From Adhaeribacter aquaticus DSM 16391 (lineage in GTDB: Bacteria; Bacteroidota; Bacteroidia; Cytophagales; Hymenobacteraceae): 64,000 nucleotides of DNA. The stretch covers positions 4,538,296-4,602,295 of the forward strand of contig NZ_KI421517.1 of NCBI RefSeq assembly GCF_000473365.1, given 5' to 3'. Below, piece after piece: positions 25,282 through 35,417 of this stretch (the first letter of the stretch is position 1; each line of letters opens with the position of its first letter). Position numbers and translations under genes: made by a program. The notes under the pieces are model-generated. The model saw only the letters and a program-made list of their open reading frames with translations. It was not told the DNA's origin and did no database searches.

Positions 25282-26391
25282 ATGAAAAGAAAAGTAACAT
25301 TATGTGCTTTTGCTTGCTTAACCGTTACCTGCTCTATGTTTAGCTGCCAGGACGAGAATATGGAAATAGTTAAAGAACCATCCGAGGCTTTTTGCTTAAG
25401 TGATTCTTTGGCAAGCCAGATTAAATTAGATACTGCTCTGGTAAAAAGCGTGGAGAACGAATTGGTATTATCCGGCAAAGTTACCTTCGATGAACAAAAG
25501 GTTTTTAAAGTTTACCCACTTGTAGGAGGTTATGTTCAGGATGTAAAAGTAGAACTGGGAGATTATGTTGAAAAAGGTCAGGTTTTGGCTATAATAAAGA
25601 GTGGCGAAATTGCAGATTTTGAAAAACAATTAATTGATGCCCGTTCTGCCATGCAATTAGCACATAAAAATTTAGATGCGGCCAATGATATGTATCAGGC
25701 CGGTTTAAATTCGGAACGTGACTATTTAGCAGCTAAGAAGGAACACCAAAATGCAAAGGCCGACCTACAAAAGATTGAGGAAATCTTTAAAATTTACAGT
25801 ATTTCCAGGGGTTCCGAATACATTGTTAAAGCACCTTCTTCGGGATTTATTGCCGAAAAAAACATAAACCGCGATACCCAAATTCGTCCTGACAATGCAA
25901 ATAATATTTTTACCATTTCTAGCATGAACCAGATTTGGGTAATGGCTAATGTGTATGAAACGGATATTGCCAAAATTCAAAGCGGACAGGATGTAGAAAT
26001 TATTACGCTTAGCTATCCAGATAAAATTTTCCGGGGTAAAATTGATAAAACCATGAATATTATCGATCCGGAAACGCGTGTTATGAAAGTCCGTATTCGG
26101 ATGGATAACCCGGATTATCTGTTAAAACCAGAAATGTTTGCAACGGTAAAAGTGCTTTACCCCGATACAAATAACCACGCAACTATTTCCATTCCTTCTC
26201 AGGATATCATTTTTGACTCTAGCCGCAATTATGTAGTTGTTTACCGGAAACGATGCGATTTAGAAGTGCGCGAAGTTTCTATTCTCCAAACAGCCGGCAA
26301 TAGAACTTATATAAAGAGCGGGTTGAAAGAAGGCGATATGCTCATGTCTCAAAATCAGCTGCTGGTATACAATTCTTTAAGAAATCAATAA
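25282..26391 (+). CDS. RND efflux periplasmic adaptor (membrane fusion) lipoprotein
   Basis: A 369-residue HlyD/CzcB-type adaptor. A lipoprotein signal peptide precedes a lipobox Cys in SMFSC (about residue 22). A barrel-sandwich hybrid domain starts at VYPLVGGYVQDVKVELGDYVEKGQVLAII. The coiled-coil hairpin covers about residues 115-165, followed by IVKAPSSGFIAEKNINRDTQI and a beta-barrel and membrane-proximal domain (RVMKVRIRMDNPDYLLKPEMFATVKV). It bridges the inner-membrane pump and the TolC-like duct. Eleven bp after the TolC-like gene. No His-rich metal-binding tail is seen. Confidence 0.9.
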   Translation: MKRKVTLCAFACLTVTCSMFSCQDENMEIVKEPSEAFCLSDSLASQIKLDTALVKSVENELVLSGKVTFDEQKVFKVYPLVGGYVQDVKVELGDYVEKGQVLAIIKSGEIADFEKQLIDARSAMQLAHKNLDAANDMYQAGLNSERDYLAAKKEHQNAKADLQKIEEIFKIYSISRGSEYIVKAPSSGFIAEKNINRDTQIRPDNANNIFTISSMNQIWVMANVYETDIAKIQSGQDVEIITLSYPDKIFRGKIDKTMNIIDPETRVMKVRIRMDNPDYLLKPEMFATVKVLYPDTNNHATISIPSQDIIFDSSRNYVVVYRKRCDLEVREVSILQTAGNRTYIKSGLKEGDMLMSQNQLLVYNSLRNQ

Positions 26392-26499
26392 TAGGTTATT
26401 TATTTTCTGCCCTACCCGAGCTCTTACTAAAAATAACCAACAAGACCCTTTAAAAACCTTTTGGGATGGCACCAGCGCAAACCAAGAATTTTCTTTCTA

Positions 26500-29400
26500 A
26501 TGAAAAAAATCATATCTAATCTTATTGGATTTAGCATCAAAAACAAAGGTTTCGTTTTTGTTCTGACTGTAGTTTTAATAATAGCCGGGGTAATTTCTTA
26601 TAGAAGTACTCCTATTGAAGCTTTCCCGGATGTTACAAACACTCAAATAACCTTGATTACACAGTGGCCAGGCCGGAGTGCAGAAGAGATTGAAAAGTTT
26701 GTAACAATTCCGGTAGAAATTGCGATGAACTCCGTTCCTAAAAAAACGGATGTCCGCTCCACTACCCTATTTGGCTTATCCGTAGTTAAAATACTTTTTG
26801 AAGACGAAGTAACGGATGATTATGCGCGGGTTCAGGTAAATAATATGCTGATGAATGTGGACCTGCCTGATGGTGTAAAGCCAGAAGTGCAACCGCCTTA
26901 CGGACCTACCGGAGAAATATTCCGGTATACTTTAAAAAGCAAAACCCGTACCGCACGCGATTTAAAAACAATTCAGGATTGGGTAATAGACCGGAATTTA
27001 CGAAGTGTAGCCGGGGTAGCCGATATTGTGAGCTTTGGGGGCGAGGTTAAAACCTATGAAATAAGTATAAACCCTTCGCAGCTATTTAAATATCAGATAA
27101 GCCCGCTGGATATATACGAGGCCGTTTCTAAAAGTAACATAAACGTAGGTGGTGATGTCATTTCCAAAAACAACCAGGCCTACGTAGTCCGGGGCATAGG
27201 TCTCCTGAATAATATTAAGGATATTGAGAATATAATTATTACCAATAATGACGGTACGCCGGTTTATATTAAGAACGTAGCGCAGGTGCAGGAGTCAGCT
27301 ATGCCCCGTATGGGACAGGTTGGTCGGGCAAATGACAATGATGTGGTAGAAGGCATTATTGTTATGCGTAAAGGTGAAGATGCTCAGGTAGTAATAAACA
27401 GAATTAAAGATAAAATAGAAGAGCTTAATACGCGTATTTTACCTGCTGATGTTCAAATTGATATATTTTATAATCGCGAAACGCTGATAAATTATGCCGT
27501 AAAAACAGTATCGCACAACCTCATGGAGGGCATTTTGCTGGTATCTTTCATTGTGCTCATTTTTATGGCCGACTGGCGCACTACCCTTATAATTTCTATT
27601 GTAATACCCTTAGCTTTACTATTTGCCTTTATCTGTCTCCGGCTCCGGGGCATGTCGGCTAACCTGCTGTCGATGGGAGCTATAGATTTTGGGATAATAG
27701 TAGACGGAGCAGTAGTAATGGTAGAAGGTATATTTGTGGCCCTGGATCATCATGCGCATAAACATGGCATGGAAAAATTTAATAAAATGTCCAAAGTCGG
27801 TATTATCCGCAAAACGGGCACCGAGATGGGGAAAGCCGTATTTTTCTCTAAACTCATTATCATTACCTGTTTGCTTCCCATTTTTGCTTTCCAAAAAGTA
27901 GAAGGTAAAATGTTTTCGCCGCTCGCCTTTACATTGGGTTTTGCCTTATTGGGTGCTCTAATTTGTACTTTAACCATTGTACCTCTTTTAGCCAGCCTGC
28001 TTCTTAAAAAGAATGTGCGGGAAAAAAGAAATGTTTTTGTTGAGTTTATTACCAATAACTCCATGCGCATTTTCAACTTTGGTTACCAACGCAAAAAATT
28101 TACCCTTTTGGTGGCTACTGTAGCGGTTGGTTTAGGCTTATTTAGTTTTAAATTTTTAGGTACAGAATTTTTGCCTCAGTTAGACGAAGGTTCTATTTAT
28201 GTGCGGGCAAGTTTGCCCATGAGCATTGCCTTAGATGAATCGGTGCGGCTAAGTACCGAAATGCGTCACGTTTTTCAGGAGTTTGAAGAAGTAAATCAAG
28301 TTATGAGCCAAACAGGGCGCCCGAACGATGGCACCGACCCCACCGGCTTTTATAACATTGAATTTCATGTGGACATTAAGCCAAAGGAAGAATGGAAAAT
28401 AAAGCAAACAAAAGAAGAGTTGATAGCTCGCATGAAGAAGAAACTGGAAAAATACCCGGGTATAATATTCGGATTTTCGCAGCCCATTTCTGACAATGTG
28501 GAAGAAGCTGCTTCCGGGGTTAAAGGTTCTATTGCGGTTAAAATTTATGGTACAGACCTGGACTTTTTGGATAATAAAGCGCAGGAGGTTTACAATCAAT
28601 TAGCTACTGTGCAGGGTATTGAAGATCTTGGGATTTTAAAGAATTTAGGGCAGCCAGAAATGCGGGTTGAATTAGATGAAATAAAAATGGCTCTTTATGG
28701 CGTAACAACTGCTGATGCGCAGAGTGTGGTAGAAATGGCTATTGGCGGTAAAGCCGCTACCCAGATATTCGAAGGAGAACGTAAATTTGACCTCCGGATC
28801 AGGTACCAGGACCTTTATCGCCAAACCGAAAAAGAAATTGCCCGCTTAATGGTGCCTACGCTAAAAGGCGGTCAGGTTCCTATCAGCGAAATAGCTACTA
28901 TTAAAACTATTACAGGCCCATCTCTTATTTTCCGGGATAACAATGAAAGGTTTATAGCAGTTAAGTTTTCGGTTAGAGGACGTGATATGGGAGGAGCGGT
29001 AAAAGAAGCCCAGGAAAAGGTTGAGAAAGCAATTAAATTACCTAAAGAAAACGCCATCCGCTGGACAGGCGATTTCGAAAATCAGCGGCGGGCGGAAGAT
29101 AGGTTAAGCCAGGTGGTACCAATCAGTATTCTGCTTATCTTTTTTATTCTCTTTAGTTTATTCGGCAATATGCGAGATGCAGGTCTGGTTTTACTAAATG
29201 TTCCTTTTGCTATTATTGGAGGTATTGCCGGCTTATTAATAACGGGTACAAACTTTAGTATTTCGGCCGGTATTGGGTTTATTGCCTTATTTGGTATCTG
29301 TATCCAGAATGGTGTAATCCTGATCTCAGTATTTAAAAGCAACCTGCACCAGGAAATACCAATGGCCAAAGCTATCCAGGATGGAGTACTTAGCAGAGTT

Positions 29401-29634
29401 CGTCCCGTTGTAATGACGGCCCTGATGGCGGCCATTGGTTTGGTTCCGGCAGCCGTATCAACCGGAATAGGCTCCGAAACGCAAAAACCGCTGGCTATTG
29501 TTGTAATTGGAGGTCTTATAAGTGGTACTATTCTAACGTTGTTTGTATTCCCAATTATTTTTGATTGGGTATATCGTCAGAAGGAACTTAAGGAAGCTAA
29601 AAACCCCAAATGGAAAAAACTTGAAGTTTTTTGA
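26500..29634 (+). CDS. Heavy-metal RND efflux pump, CzcA/CusA family
   Basis: A 1044-residue inner-membrane RND transporter with the 12-TM duplicated architecture (TM1 near 13-32, a large periplasmic loop, TM2-6 near 335-525, a second loop, TM8-12 near 860-1030). The TM4 motif GAIDFGIIVDGAVVMVEG has the paired Asp/Asp/Glu pattern of the CzcA-type (Zn/Co/Cd/Ni) proton relay rather than the CusA (Cu/Ag) variant, so I favour divalent-cation export. I start at ATG 26500 (MKKIISNLIGF); the frame is open upstream only by a TTG at 26461 that would add 13 unlikely residues. Third gene of the operon; ends near a terminator. Confidence 0.92.
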   Translation: MKKIISNLIGFSIKNKGFVFVLTVVLIIAGVISYRSTPIEAFPDVTNTQITLITQWPGRSAEEIEKFVTIPVEIAMNSVPKKTDVRSTTLFGLSVVKILFEDEVTDDYARVQVNNMLMNVDLPDGVKPEVQPPYGPTGEIFRYTLKSKTRTARDLKTIQDWVIDRNLRSVAGVADIVSFGGEVKTYEISINPSQLFKYQISPLDIYEAVSKSNINVGGDVISKNNQAYVVRGIGLLNNIKDIENIIITNNDGTPVYIKNVAQVQESAMPRMGQVGRANDNDVVEGIIVMRKGEDAQVVINRIKDKIEELNTRILPADVQIDIFYNRETLINYAVKTVSHNLMEGILLVSFIVLIFMADWRTTLIISIVIPLALLFAFICLRLRGMSANLLSMGAIDFGIIVDGAVVMVEGIFVALDHHAHKHGMEKFNKMSKVGIIRKTGTEMGKAVFFSKLIIITCLLPIFAFQKVEGKMFSPLAFTLGFALLGALICTLTIVPLLASLLLKKNVREKRNVFVEFITNNSMRIFNFGYQRKKFTLLVATVAVGLGLFSFKFLGTEFLPQLDEGSIYVRASLPMSIALDESVRLSTEMRHVFQEFEEVNQVMSQTGRPNDGTDPTGFYNIEFHVDIKPKEEWKIKQTKEELIARMKKKLEKYPGIIFGFSQPISDNVEEAASGVKGSIAVKIYGTDLDFLDNKAQEVYNQLATVQGIEDLGILKNLGQPEMRVELDEIKMALYGVTTADAQSVVEMAIGGKAATQIFEGERKFDLRIRYQDLYRQTEKEIARLMVPTLKGGQVPISEIATIKTITGPSLIFRDNNERFIAVKFSVRGRDMGGAVKEAQEKVEKAIKLPKENAIRWTGDFENQRRAEDRLSQVVPISILLIFFILFSLFGNMRDAGLVLLNVPFAIIGGIAGLLITGTNFSISAGIGFIALFGICIQNGVILISVFKSNLHQEIPMAKAIQDGVLSRVRPVVMTALMAAIGLVPAAVSTGIGSETQKPLAIVVIGGLISGTILTLFVFPIIFDWVYRQKELKEAKNPKWKKLEVF

Positions 29635-29661
29635 TTTTGTTTATTTGTATAGTTAAAAAGG

Positions 29662-29688
29662 GAGGTGGCTTAGCTGCCTCTTTTTTTT
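29662..29688 (+). terminator. Intrinsic terminator of the efflux operon
   Basis: An 8-bp stem, AGGTGGCT with AGCTGCCT (two G-U pairs) closing on a tight loop, followed by TCTTTTTTTT. It runs up to the stop codon of the convergent histidine kinase gene. Confidence 0.75.
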
Positions 29689-31057
29689 ATACTGTTTTTA
29701 ACGGAAAATGTATACTGACTTTTGTTCCCTTACCCGGTTCAGATTCTATTTGTAAAGTCCCATTATGCTGCCGGACAATTTTATCGGTTAAAGACAACCC
29801 AATACCCGTACCTGCCACTCCTCGGGCATTACGGGCCCGGTAAAAAGGCTCTTTAACATTTTTTATTTCGTCTGCCGGAATACCAATCCCATTATCCTGA
29901 ACTAAAATGGTAAAGCTTGTCTTGTCATATATAAGCTTTAATAAAATTTCTTTGCCGTTAGAGAATTTACAAGCGTTTTCTATAATATTGCTCATTGCAG
30001 ACCGAAATAAATTTGGACTTCCTTTTATTTCTAAAACCTCAGCAGTTTCCGGAAAATTTTCAAAGGAAAGTTTTATAGGTGGGCAACTTAAATTTTTTTT
30101 AACCTCCTCCTGTACCTCCAGTAAAATTTCATCAATTCGAAATACTTCTGTCTTGTTTGGATTTTCTTTATAATCTGTCTGAGCAAGGTTCAGTAAATCT
30201 TTAGTAAGCTTTTCCAGGCGTTCCACCTCTAACTGTAACCTTTCTAAAGATTCCTGGTAATCACTTTGTGACCGAACCCGGGTAAGGGTCACTTCTATTT
30301 CACCGGCAATAGCAGTTAAAGGATTTCGCAATTCGTGCGAAGCATTCGATATAAAATGTTTTTGAGTTTCAAAGGCTGTTTCAAGCCGTTCCAGCATTTG
30401 GTTGAAAGTGATAGACAACTGTGCTAATTCATCCTGCCCGTTGCCTTCGTTTAAGCGAAGATCCAGGTTTGTTATTTGAATTTTATTTACTTTTTTAATT
30501 ATATCCGTTATCGGATTTAAGGCCTGGTTAGAAGCCACTCGCCCCACCAATGCCATACCTAAAATACCAACCACAAAGCTTAATAAAAGAATATTTCGCA
30601 GATAGGTTAACTTACTTTTGCCATAAACATCCTGAGCTTGTACCACAATGTAAAAATCACCCTGATTATCCGGATAATAAATAGCAACGCCTTGCCGGTT
30701 ACCGAACTTAAACGTTTTATAAGTATTTTTTTCTAAAGAATTTAATAGCTTTTTTAAATTTTCAGATTCTTTTGTATTCCCGCTCTGCCAGTTTTTATGG
30801 TTTTTATTAAGTACCTGCACCTCCTCCCGGGGCAGCTTTTGCATAAACTTTTGCTGAATTTTATCCAGCGTAATTTTACTTAATTCATCTTGTTCCAAAT
30901 GAATTTGAGCAGCTATGGAAGCGCGTTCTTGTAACCGTTCATAAAACTCTTTTTGGGTATAGTTAGCAATCAGGATGTAAATAAATATACCCACTAAAAG
31001 AAAAAAACCGGCCATCAGGCAGGTGAAAATTATGGTAAGCCTGTTGCGAATGGTCAT
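29687..31057 (-). CDS. Sensor histidine kinase (CusS/CzcS-like)
   Basis: A 456-residue membrane histidine kinase. TM1 spans about residues 9-31, a periplasmic sensor 32-153, TM2 155-174 and a HAMP domain about 175-228. HisKA carries the phospho-acceptor His241 in SNASHELRNPLTAI. HATPase_c has NIIENACKFSNG (N box), DNGIGIP (G1) and GTGIGLSL (G2). It would sense metal in the periplasm and phosphorylate the response regulator encoded 2 bp upstream. It is convergent with the pump operon. No obvious Cys/Met/His metal cluster stands out in the sensor loop. Confidence 0.92.
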   Translation of the reverse strand: MTIRNRLTIIFTCLMAGFFLLVGIFIYILIANYTQKEFYERLQERASIAAQIHLEQDELSKITLDKIQQKFMQKLPREEVQVLNKNHKNWQSGNTKESENLKKLLNSLEKNTYKTFKFGNRQGVAIYYPDNQGDFYIVVQAQDVYGKSKLTYLRNILLLSFVVGILGMALVGRVASNQALNPITDIIKKVNKIQITNLDLRLNEGNGQDELAQLSITFNQMLERLETAFETQKHFISNASHELRNPLTAIAGEIEVTLTRVRSQSDYQESLERLQLEVERLEKLTKDLLNLAQTDYKENPNKTEVFRIDEILLEVQEEVKKNLSCPPIKLSFENFPETAEVLEIKGSPNLFRSAMSNIIENACKFSNGKEILLKLIYDKTSFTILVQDNGIGIPADEIKNVKEPFYRARNARGVAGTGIGLSLTDKIVRQHNGTLQIESEPGKGTKVSIHFPLKTV

Positions 31058-31059
31058 GT

Positions 31060-31737
31060 TCAGGAAGGTTCTTTTATAGAATAACCCATCCCTATAATGG
31101 TATGAATTAATTTTTGGTCAAATTCTTTATCAATTTTATTACGTAAATAATTCACATAAACATCCACCACATTTGATCCTAAATCCATATTAAAATCCCA
31201 GACATTTTCCAGCAAATCCATTCTTGAAAGCACTTTACCCTTATTTTTCATAAAGTATTCCAGCAAGGCAAATTCGCGAGCTGTAAGTACAATATTTTTA
31301 CCACCTCGGGTAGCAGATTTTGTATCCAAATTAAGTTCCAGATCAGCCAGCGTTAGAATTGCAGCAGTCTCCTGGTCTAATGACCGCCGCGTTAAAGCAC
31401 GTACCCGGGCTAATAATTCTTTAAATTTAAAAGGTTTAGTCAAATAATCATCCGCTCCATTATCCAGGCCGGTAACTACATCATCGGTACTGCTTAAGGC
31501 AGTTAGCATTAATATAGGCGTTTTCTTATTGTAGGTGCGGATGTGCTTACATAAATCCAAACCATTTATGTGGGGCAAAATCACGTCCATAATAATTAAA
31601 TTATAAAAATTCTGGAAAGCCAGGCTTTTACCTGTATTACCATCGAAAGCTACCTCCACCTCATACGATTGTTCCTGTAACCCTTTTTTGATAAAGGCGG
31701 CCACATTGGGTTCGTCCTCTATTAATAAAATATTCAT
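31060..31737 (-). CDS. OmpR/PhoB-family response regulator (CusR/CzcR-like)
   Basis: A 225-residue regulator. The receiver domain has acidic residues Glu7/Asp8/Glu9, phospho-acceptor Asp51 (IIMDVILPHINGLDLC) and Lys101 (LTKPFKF). The winged helix domain (about 128-222) includes ILTLADLELNLDTKSATRGGKNIVLTAREFALLEYFM and VDVYVNYLRNKID. OmpR-class winged helices bind direct repeats with an 11-bp period, which is exactly the arrangement of TCTAAT repeats at 23904-23942 before the pump operon. It is cotranscribed with the kinase (2-bp gap) and probably activates the efflux genes. Confidence 0.93.
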   Translation of the reverse strand: MNILLIEDEPNVAAFIKKGLQEQSYEVEVAFDGNTGKSLAFQNFYNLIIMDVILPHINGLDLCKHIRTYNKKTPILMLTALSSTDDVVTGLDNGADDYLTKPFKFKELLARVRALTRRSLDQETAAILTLADLELNLDTKSATRGGKNIVLTAREFALLEYFMKNKGKVLSRMDLLENVWDFNMDLGSNVVDVYVNYLRNKIDKEFDQKLIHTIIGMGYSIKEPS

Positions 31738-31820
31738 GGCTGCTTACGTCTAAAATTTTTAGGGTAACAAAATATAATAATCAGAAACTTAAACCATTAC
31801 CATATTAAGCGTTTTTAATG

Positions 31821-33119
31821 CTAGTGCTGTGGTTCCGGAGCAATCCGGGTGGGCGTATCTTTACCTGCTATAATACTTTCTGCTCCTTTGGCAATAGCCC
31901 GTATGGTTTGGGTTAAATTGGAGATATCTAATGACTCAAATTCATCATCAACGGAGTGGTACAGTTTGTCGGTATCTATTTTATCTGTAGACAAACTATG
32001 AGCCGGCACACCTAACCTGGCCAGCGTAGCATTATCCGACCGGTAAAAAAGATTCTCTTTCACGTAAGGATCCGGATGAAACTGAAAATTATAACCTGAT
32101 AAGCTTCTTTGCACAATCTGACCAAAATCAGATCGGTCGAAGCCAGTAATGAAGCCAGCATTTTTGCCAAACTGGCTTTCCTTTCCTATCATTTCAATAT
32201 TAAACATAGCAACTACCTGATCCGGATTAAGCTGTTTAGAAAAATACTGGGACCCGTAACCCCCTACTTCCTCAGCAGTAAAAGCTACAAACAGCAACGA
32301 TCTTTCATTATTTTTCTTTTGTTTAAAATGTTTGGCCAACGCAATAACGGCCGTAATACCGGAAGCATCATCGTCAGCGCCATTAGCAATAGAATCTCCA
32401 TTTACGGCCGGCTGAATGCCAATATGGTCATAATGCCCTGAGAAAATAACATACTCCTCTTTCCTGGACTTTCCGGGCAACATTCCCACCACGTTATTTA
32501 GCTTTTGTTCAACAACCTTATTCTGGGCATTCACCGAAAATTTAGTTGCTTGCGTTAAATCAGCCAAGACAAACACTACTGTGTTTTCAGCTTTCTCCAG
32601 GCGCATGTTCCGGCGGCCTAAATAAGTTTTATACCGTTGAAATATTTCTGCGTGGGCTGGATTTACCAAAACAATTAGGTTTTTCTTTTGATCAAGTAAG
32701 GACGAAGCCCGTGCTACAAAATTTTCGGAAGCCGAAATAATAGCTTGCTCCGGAGCTGGTGCGCCTTGACTAGTCCAGTTTACTGCTTCCTGAGAAGAGC
32801 TTATGAGTATTTGCTGATTAGGAATAACTACCTCATTCAGCGAAACCTCTTGTTTTATTGGTTCAACTGAATAAACAGAAAAAGATTGAGAATAGCTTTG
32901 TAAACCCGGGAAAGGCTGTAGCCCAATCTTTTTAAACTCTTGTTCAATAAAAGCACTGGCTTTAGTTATGCCAGGAGTAAAAACTTTCCGGCCCTGCATC
33001 TCATCAGTTGAAAGTGTTTTAACTATTCTGGTAACTTCCGCTTCTGATATAGTAGCTTTTTGGGCCATTCCCTGATTAATGGAGAAGAAAGTCAGGAGGC
33101 AAAAAATAGTTTTATTCAT
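31821..33119 (-). CDS. Secreted M28-family zinc aminopeptidase-like protein
   Basis: A 432-residue exported protein with signal peptide residues 1-20 (ending GMAQ). The M28 catalytic domain covers about 205-415. Zinc and catalytic residues are visible as SGHYDHIG (His229, Asp231), NGADDDASG (Asp249/250), FTAEEVGGYGSQYF (Glu283/284) and a later DNATLARLGVPAHSL. The N-terminal 25-200 region resembles the PA-domain-bearing part of Bacteroidota M28 peptidases. It likely trims peptides in the periplasm or outside the cell. A TACTTTTG box lies about 40 bp upstream (33158-33165). Confidence 0.9.
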   Translation of the reverse strand: MNKTIFCLLTFFSINQGMAQKATISEAEVTRIVKTLSTDEMQGRKVFTPGITKASAFIEQEFKKIGLQPFPGLQSYSQSFSVYSVEPIKQEVSLNEVVIPNQQILISSSQEAVNWTSQGAPAPEQAIISASENFVARASSLLDQKKNLIVLVNPAHAEIFQRYKTYLGRRNMRLEKAENTVVFVLADLTQATKFSVNAQNKVVEQKLNNVVGMLPGKSRKEEYVIFSGHYDHIGIQPAVNGDSIANGADDDASGITAVIALAKHFKQKKNNERSLLFVAFTAEEVGGYGSQYFSKQLNPDQVVAMFNIEMIGKESQFGKNAGFITGFDRSDFGQIVQRSLSGYNFQFHPDPYVKENLFYRSDNATLARLGVPAHSLSTDKIDTDKLYHSVDDEFESLDISNLTQTIRAIAKGAESIIAGKDTPTRIAPEPQH

Positions 33120-33157
33120 GGTTTATGTTAAGGTTATGTACAACTGTAATGGGGTTG

Positions 33158-33165
33158 CAAAAGTA
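33158..33165 (-). promoter_or_regulatory. Promoter -7 element for the M28 peptidase gene
   Basis: On the minus strand, TACTTTTG matches TAnnTTTG; leader about 35 nt. No convincing -33. Confidence 0.45.
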
Positions 33166-33265
33166 GGATTTCTTTTGATTTTAATTTAAGGCTAAAAATA
33201 GCACCCAATAATACCGGACCCGCATATAAGGTTGTTTAGTAGTAAGTTTGAAATATTTTTTGCCT

Positions 33266-33306
33266 AATAAAAAAGCCGCTGCTTTTAACAACGGCTTTTT
33301 TATTAG
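33266..33306 (-). terminator. Intrinsic terminator of the trp operon
   Basis: AATAAAAAAGCCG and CGGCTTTTTTATT form a 13-bp A/U-flanked stem with a 14-nt loop, about 45 nt beyond the trpA stop on the minus strand. Confidence 0.85.
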
Positions 33307-33350
33307 TTTAATTTTTCTTTATTTTCTACAATCAAGCTAAAAAATATAAT

Positions 33351-34145
33351 TTATTGAGCTACCGTTTCTGAGGCTTTTACTTCTCTTATATACTTCTCAA
33401 TATTCTGTTCCAGGTTTTCCTTTTCCTGAATAACTTTAATAAATGCACTGCCTATAATGGCTCCTTCGGCATATTTACAGGCCAACTCAAAAGAGCCGCG
33501 GTCAGAAATACCAAAACCAATAAGCTTTGGGTTTTGCAGCTTTAAGCTTTGTATTCGCTCAAAATACTGAATTTGCTTTTCATCGCCGCCTACTTTATTA
33601 CCGGTAGTACTCGCCGAAGAAACCATGTAAATAAACGAATTGGTCAGGTTATCTATTTTGCGAATTCGTTCTTCCGGCGTTTGTGGCGTAATCAGAAATA
33701 TGACACTTAGGTTATGCCGCTCAAAAAACGGACGGTATAATTCTTCGTAATCATGTAAAGGCAAATCGGGCAAAATCAAACCGTCTACCCCTACCCGCGA
33801 AGCTTCGGCACAAAACCGCTCAATGCCATACTGCATGACCGGGTTTAAATATCCCATTAAAATAATAGGTACTTCTACTTCGTTCCGAACCTCTTCTAAT
33901 TGTAACAATAGCTTTCTGATGGACATGCCATTTTTTAAAGCTACTGTATTACTAGCTTGTATAGTTGGCCCATCCGCCATTGGATCGGAATAAGGCATAC
34001 CAATCTCAATCATATCGGCGCCTGATTTTTCCAACGTTTTCAAGATAGTACCGGTACTTTCTAACTCCGGGAAACCAGCAGTAAAATATACATTCAGAAG
34101 GTTTTCTTTTTTTTCCTGAAACAGGCGGGTTAGTCTATTTTCCAT
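33351..34145 (-). CDS. trpA: Tryptophan synthase alpha chain
   Basis: A 264-residue TIM-barrel enzyme that cleaves indole-3-glycerol phosphate to indole, which passes to TrpB. The catalytic Glu is in [23 protein letters not shown] (about residues 45-65), which also holds the catalytic Asp. Others are [28 protein letters not shown] and [10 protein letters not shown] in place of the usual GFGIS. Last gene of trpEGDCFBA; its start overlaps the trpB end by 11 bp, so translation is coupled as usual for the alpha2-beta2 complex. Confidence 0.96.
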   Translation of the reverse strand: MENRLTRLFQEKKENLLNVYFTAGFPELESTGTILKTLEKSGADMIEIGMPYSDPMADGPTIQASNTVALKNGMSIRKLLLQLEEVRNEVEVPIILMGYLNPVMQYGIERFCAEASRVGVDGLILPDLPLHDYEELYRPFFERHNLSVIFLITPQTPEERIRKIDNLTNSFIYMVSSASTTGNKVGGDEKQIQYFERIQSLKLQNPKLIGFGISDRGSFELACKYAEGAIIGSAFIKVIQEKENLEQNIEKYIREVKASETVAQ

Positions 34146-35337
34146 GAGGTACGTCGATATTATCTAAATAATTAATGATTGTGGCTAAATCCTTATCTCC
34201 ACGGCCAGACAGATTTAATACTACTACATCAGTTGGCTTCAGCTCCATTTTATTTAAGGCATATAAAGCATGGGATGATTCAATAGCCGGAATAATGCCT
34301 TCCATTCTGCTGCACATTACCAATGCTTCCATGGCTTCATCATCGGTAACACTGTATACTTTTGCCCGTCCGCTTTCAATTAAATGGGCATGTAACGGTC
34401 CAATACCCGGATAATCTAATCCGGCTGATATAGAATGTGGCTCTACAATCTGGCCGTCTTCGGTTTGCATTAACAAAGTTTTACTTCCGTGAATGATACC
34501 CAAAGTACCTAAAACCGAAGTAGCCGCTGAAAAGCCAGTATCAATGCCATGACCAGCTGCTTCTACTGCAATCAGGTTAACTTCTTCTTCATCTAAAAAA
34601 TGATAGTACGCACCAGCAGCATTACTTCCCCCGCCTACACACGCTACTACATAATCAGGTTTATCAGTTCCTTCTTTTTCCAGCAGTTGCGCTTTTATTT
34701 CTTCGCTGATAATTGCCTGGAAACGGGCTACCATATCGGGATATGGATGCGGACCTACAACCGACCCAATAATATAATGCGTATCTACCGGGTTACTAAT
34801 CCAATCACGAATCGCTTCATTGGTAGCATCTTTCAGAGTCTGACTTCCGGAAGTAACCGGAACAACCGTAGCTCCTAATAATTGCATCCGGGAAACATTA
34901 GGTTTTTGCCGCTCTGTATCTATTTTACCCATATATACCACACACTCCAAGCCCACCAAGGCACAAACAGTAGCTGTGGCTACGCCGTGCTGTCCGGCTC
35001 CGGTTTCGGCTATAATGCGGGTTTTACCCATGCGCTTGGCCAATAAAATCTGGCCAATGGTGTTATTGATCTTATGAGCGCCGGTATGAGCCAAATCTTC
35101 CCGCTTCAGGTAAATTTTAGCGCCAAATTTTTCAGATAAACGCTTAGCTAAATATAAAGGTGTGGGGCGGCCAACGTAATCACGAAGTAAATTATTAAAT
35201 TCTTCCTGAAAGGATGGATCGTAAATAATATTCAGGTATTGCTGGCGTAGTTCTTCTACCGCCGGGTAAAGCATTTCGGGAATATAAGCGCCACCAAAAT
35301 TTCCGTAGTAGCCTCGCTCATCAACTGCATATTTCAT
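34135..35337 (-). CDS. trpB: Tryptophan synthase beta chain
   Basis: A 400-residue PLP enzyme joining indole and serine to make tryptophan. The PLP lysine is in [18 protein letters not shown] (around residue 92). The phosphate-binding loop is [10 protein letters not shown] and the catalytic Glu region [15 protein letters not shown]. The start [22 protein letters not shown] is typical of TrpB1, the form that pairs with TrpA. Length is normal. It overlaps trpA by 11 bp and lies 80 bp after trpF. Confidence 0.97.
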   Translation of the reverse strand: MKYAVDERGYYGNFGGAYIPEMLYPAVEELRQQYLNIIYDPSFQEEFNNLLRDYVGRPTPLYLAKRLSEKFGAKIYLKREDLAHTGAHKINNTIGQILLAKRMGKTRIIAETGAGQHGVATATVCALVGLECVVYMGKIDTERQKPNVSRMQLLGATVVPVTSGSQTLKDATNEAIRDWISNPVDTHYIIGSVVGPHPYPDMVARFQAIISEEIKAQLLEKEGTDKPDYVVACVGGGSNAAGAYYHFLDEEEVNLIAVEAAGHGIDTGFSAATSVLGTLGIIHGSKTLLMQTEDGQIVEPHSISAGLDYPGIGPLHAHLIESGRAKVYSVTDDEAMEALVMCSRMEGIIPAIESSHALYALNKMELKPTDVVVLNLSGRGDKDLATIINYLDNIDVPHGK

Positions 35338-35417
35338 TTTTTCTGTTTCTAGATGTTAAACACTAGATTATATTTTATAATTGGGTAAATGTTAATTCCT
35401 TTTGCCTTTGAATAACC

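Noticed and set aside
26461-26499. TTG at 26461 as the start of the RND pump
   Set aside because: It adds 13 residues unlike any RND N-terminus; ATG 26500 begins the usual first helix.
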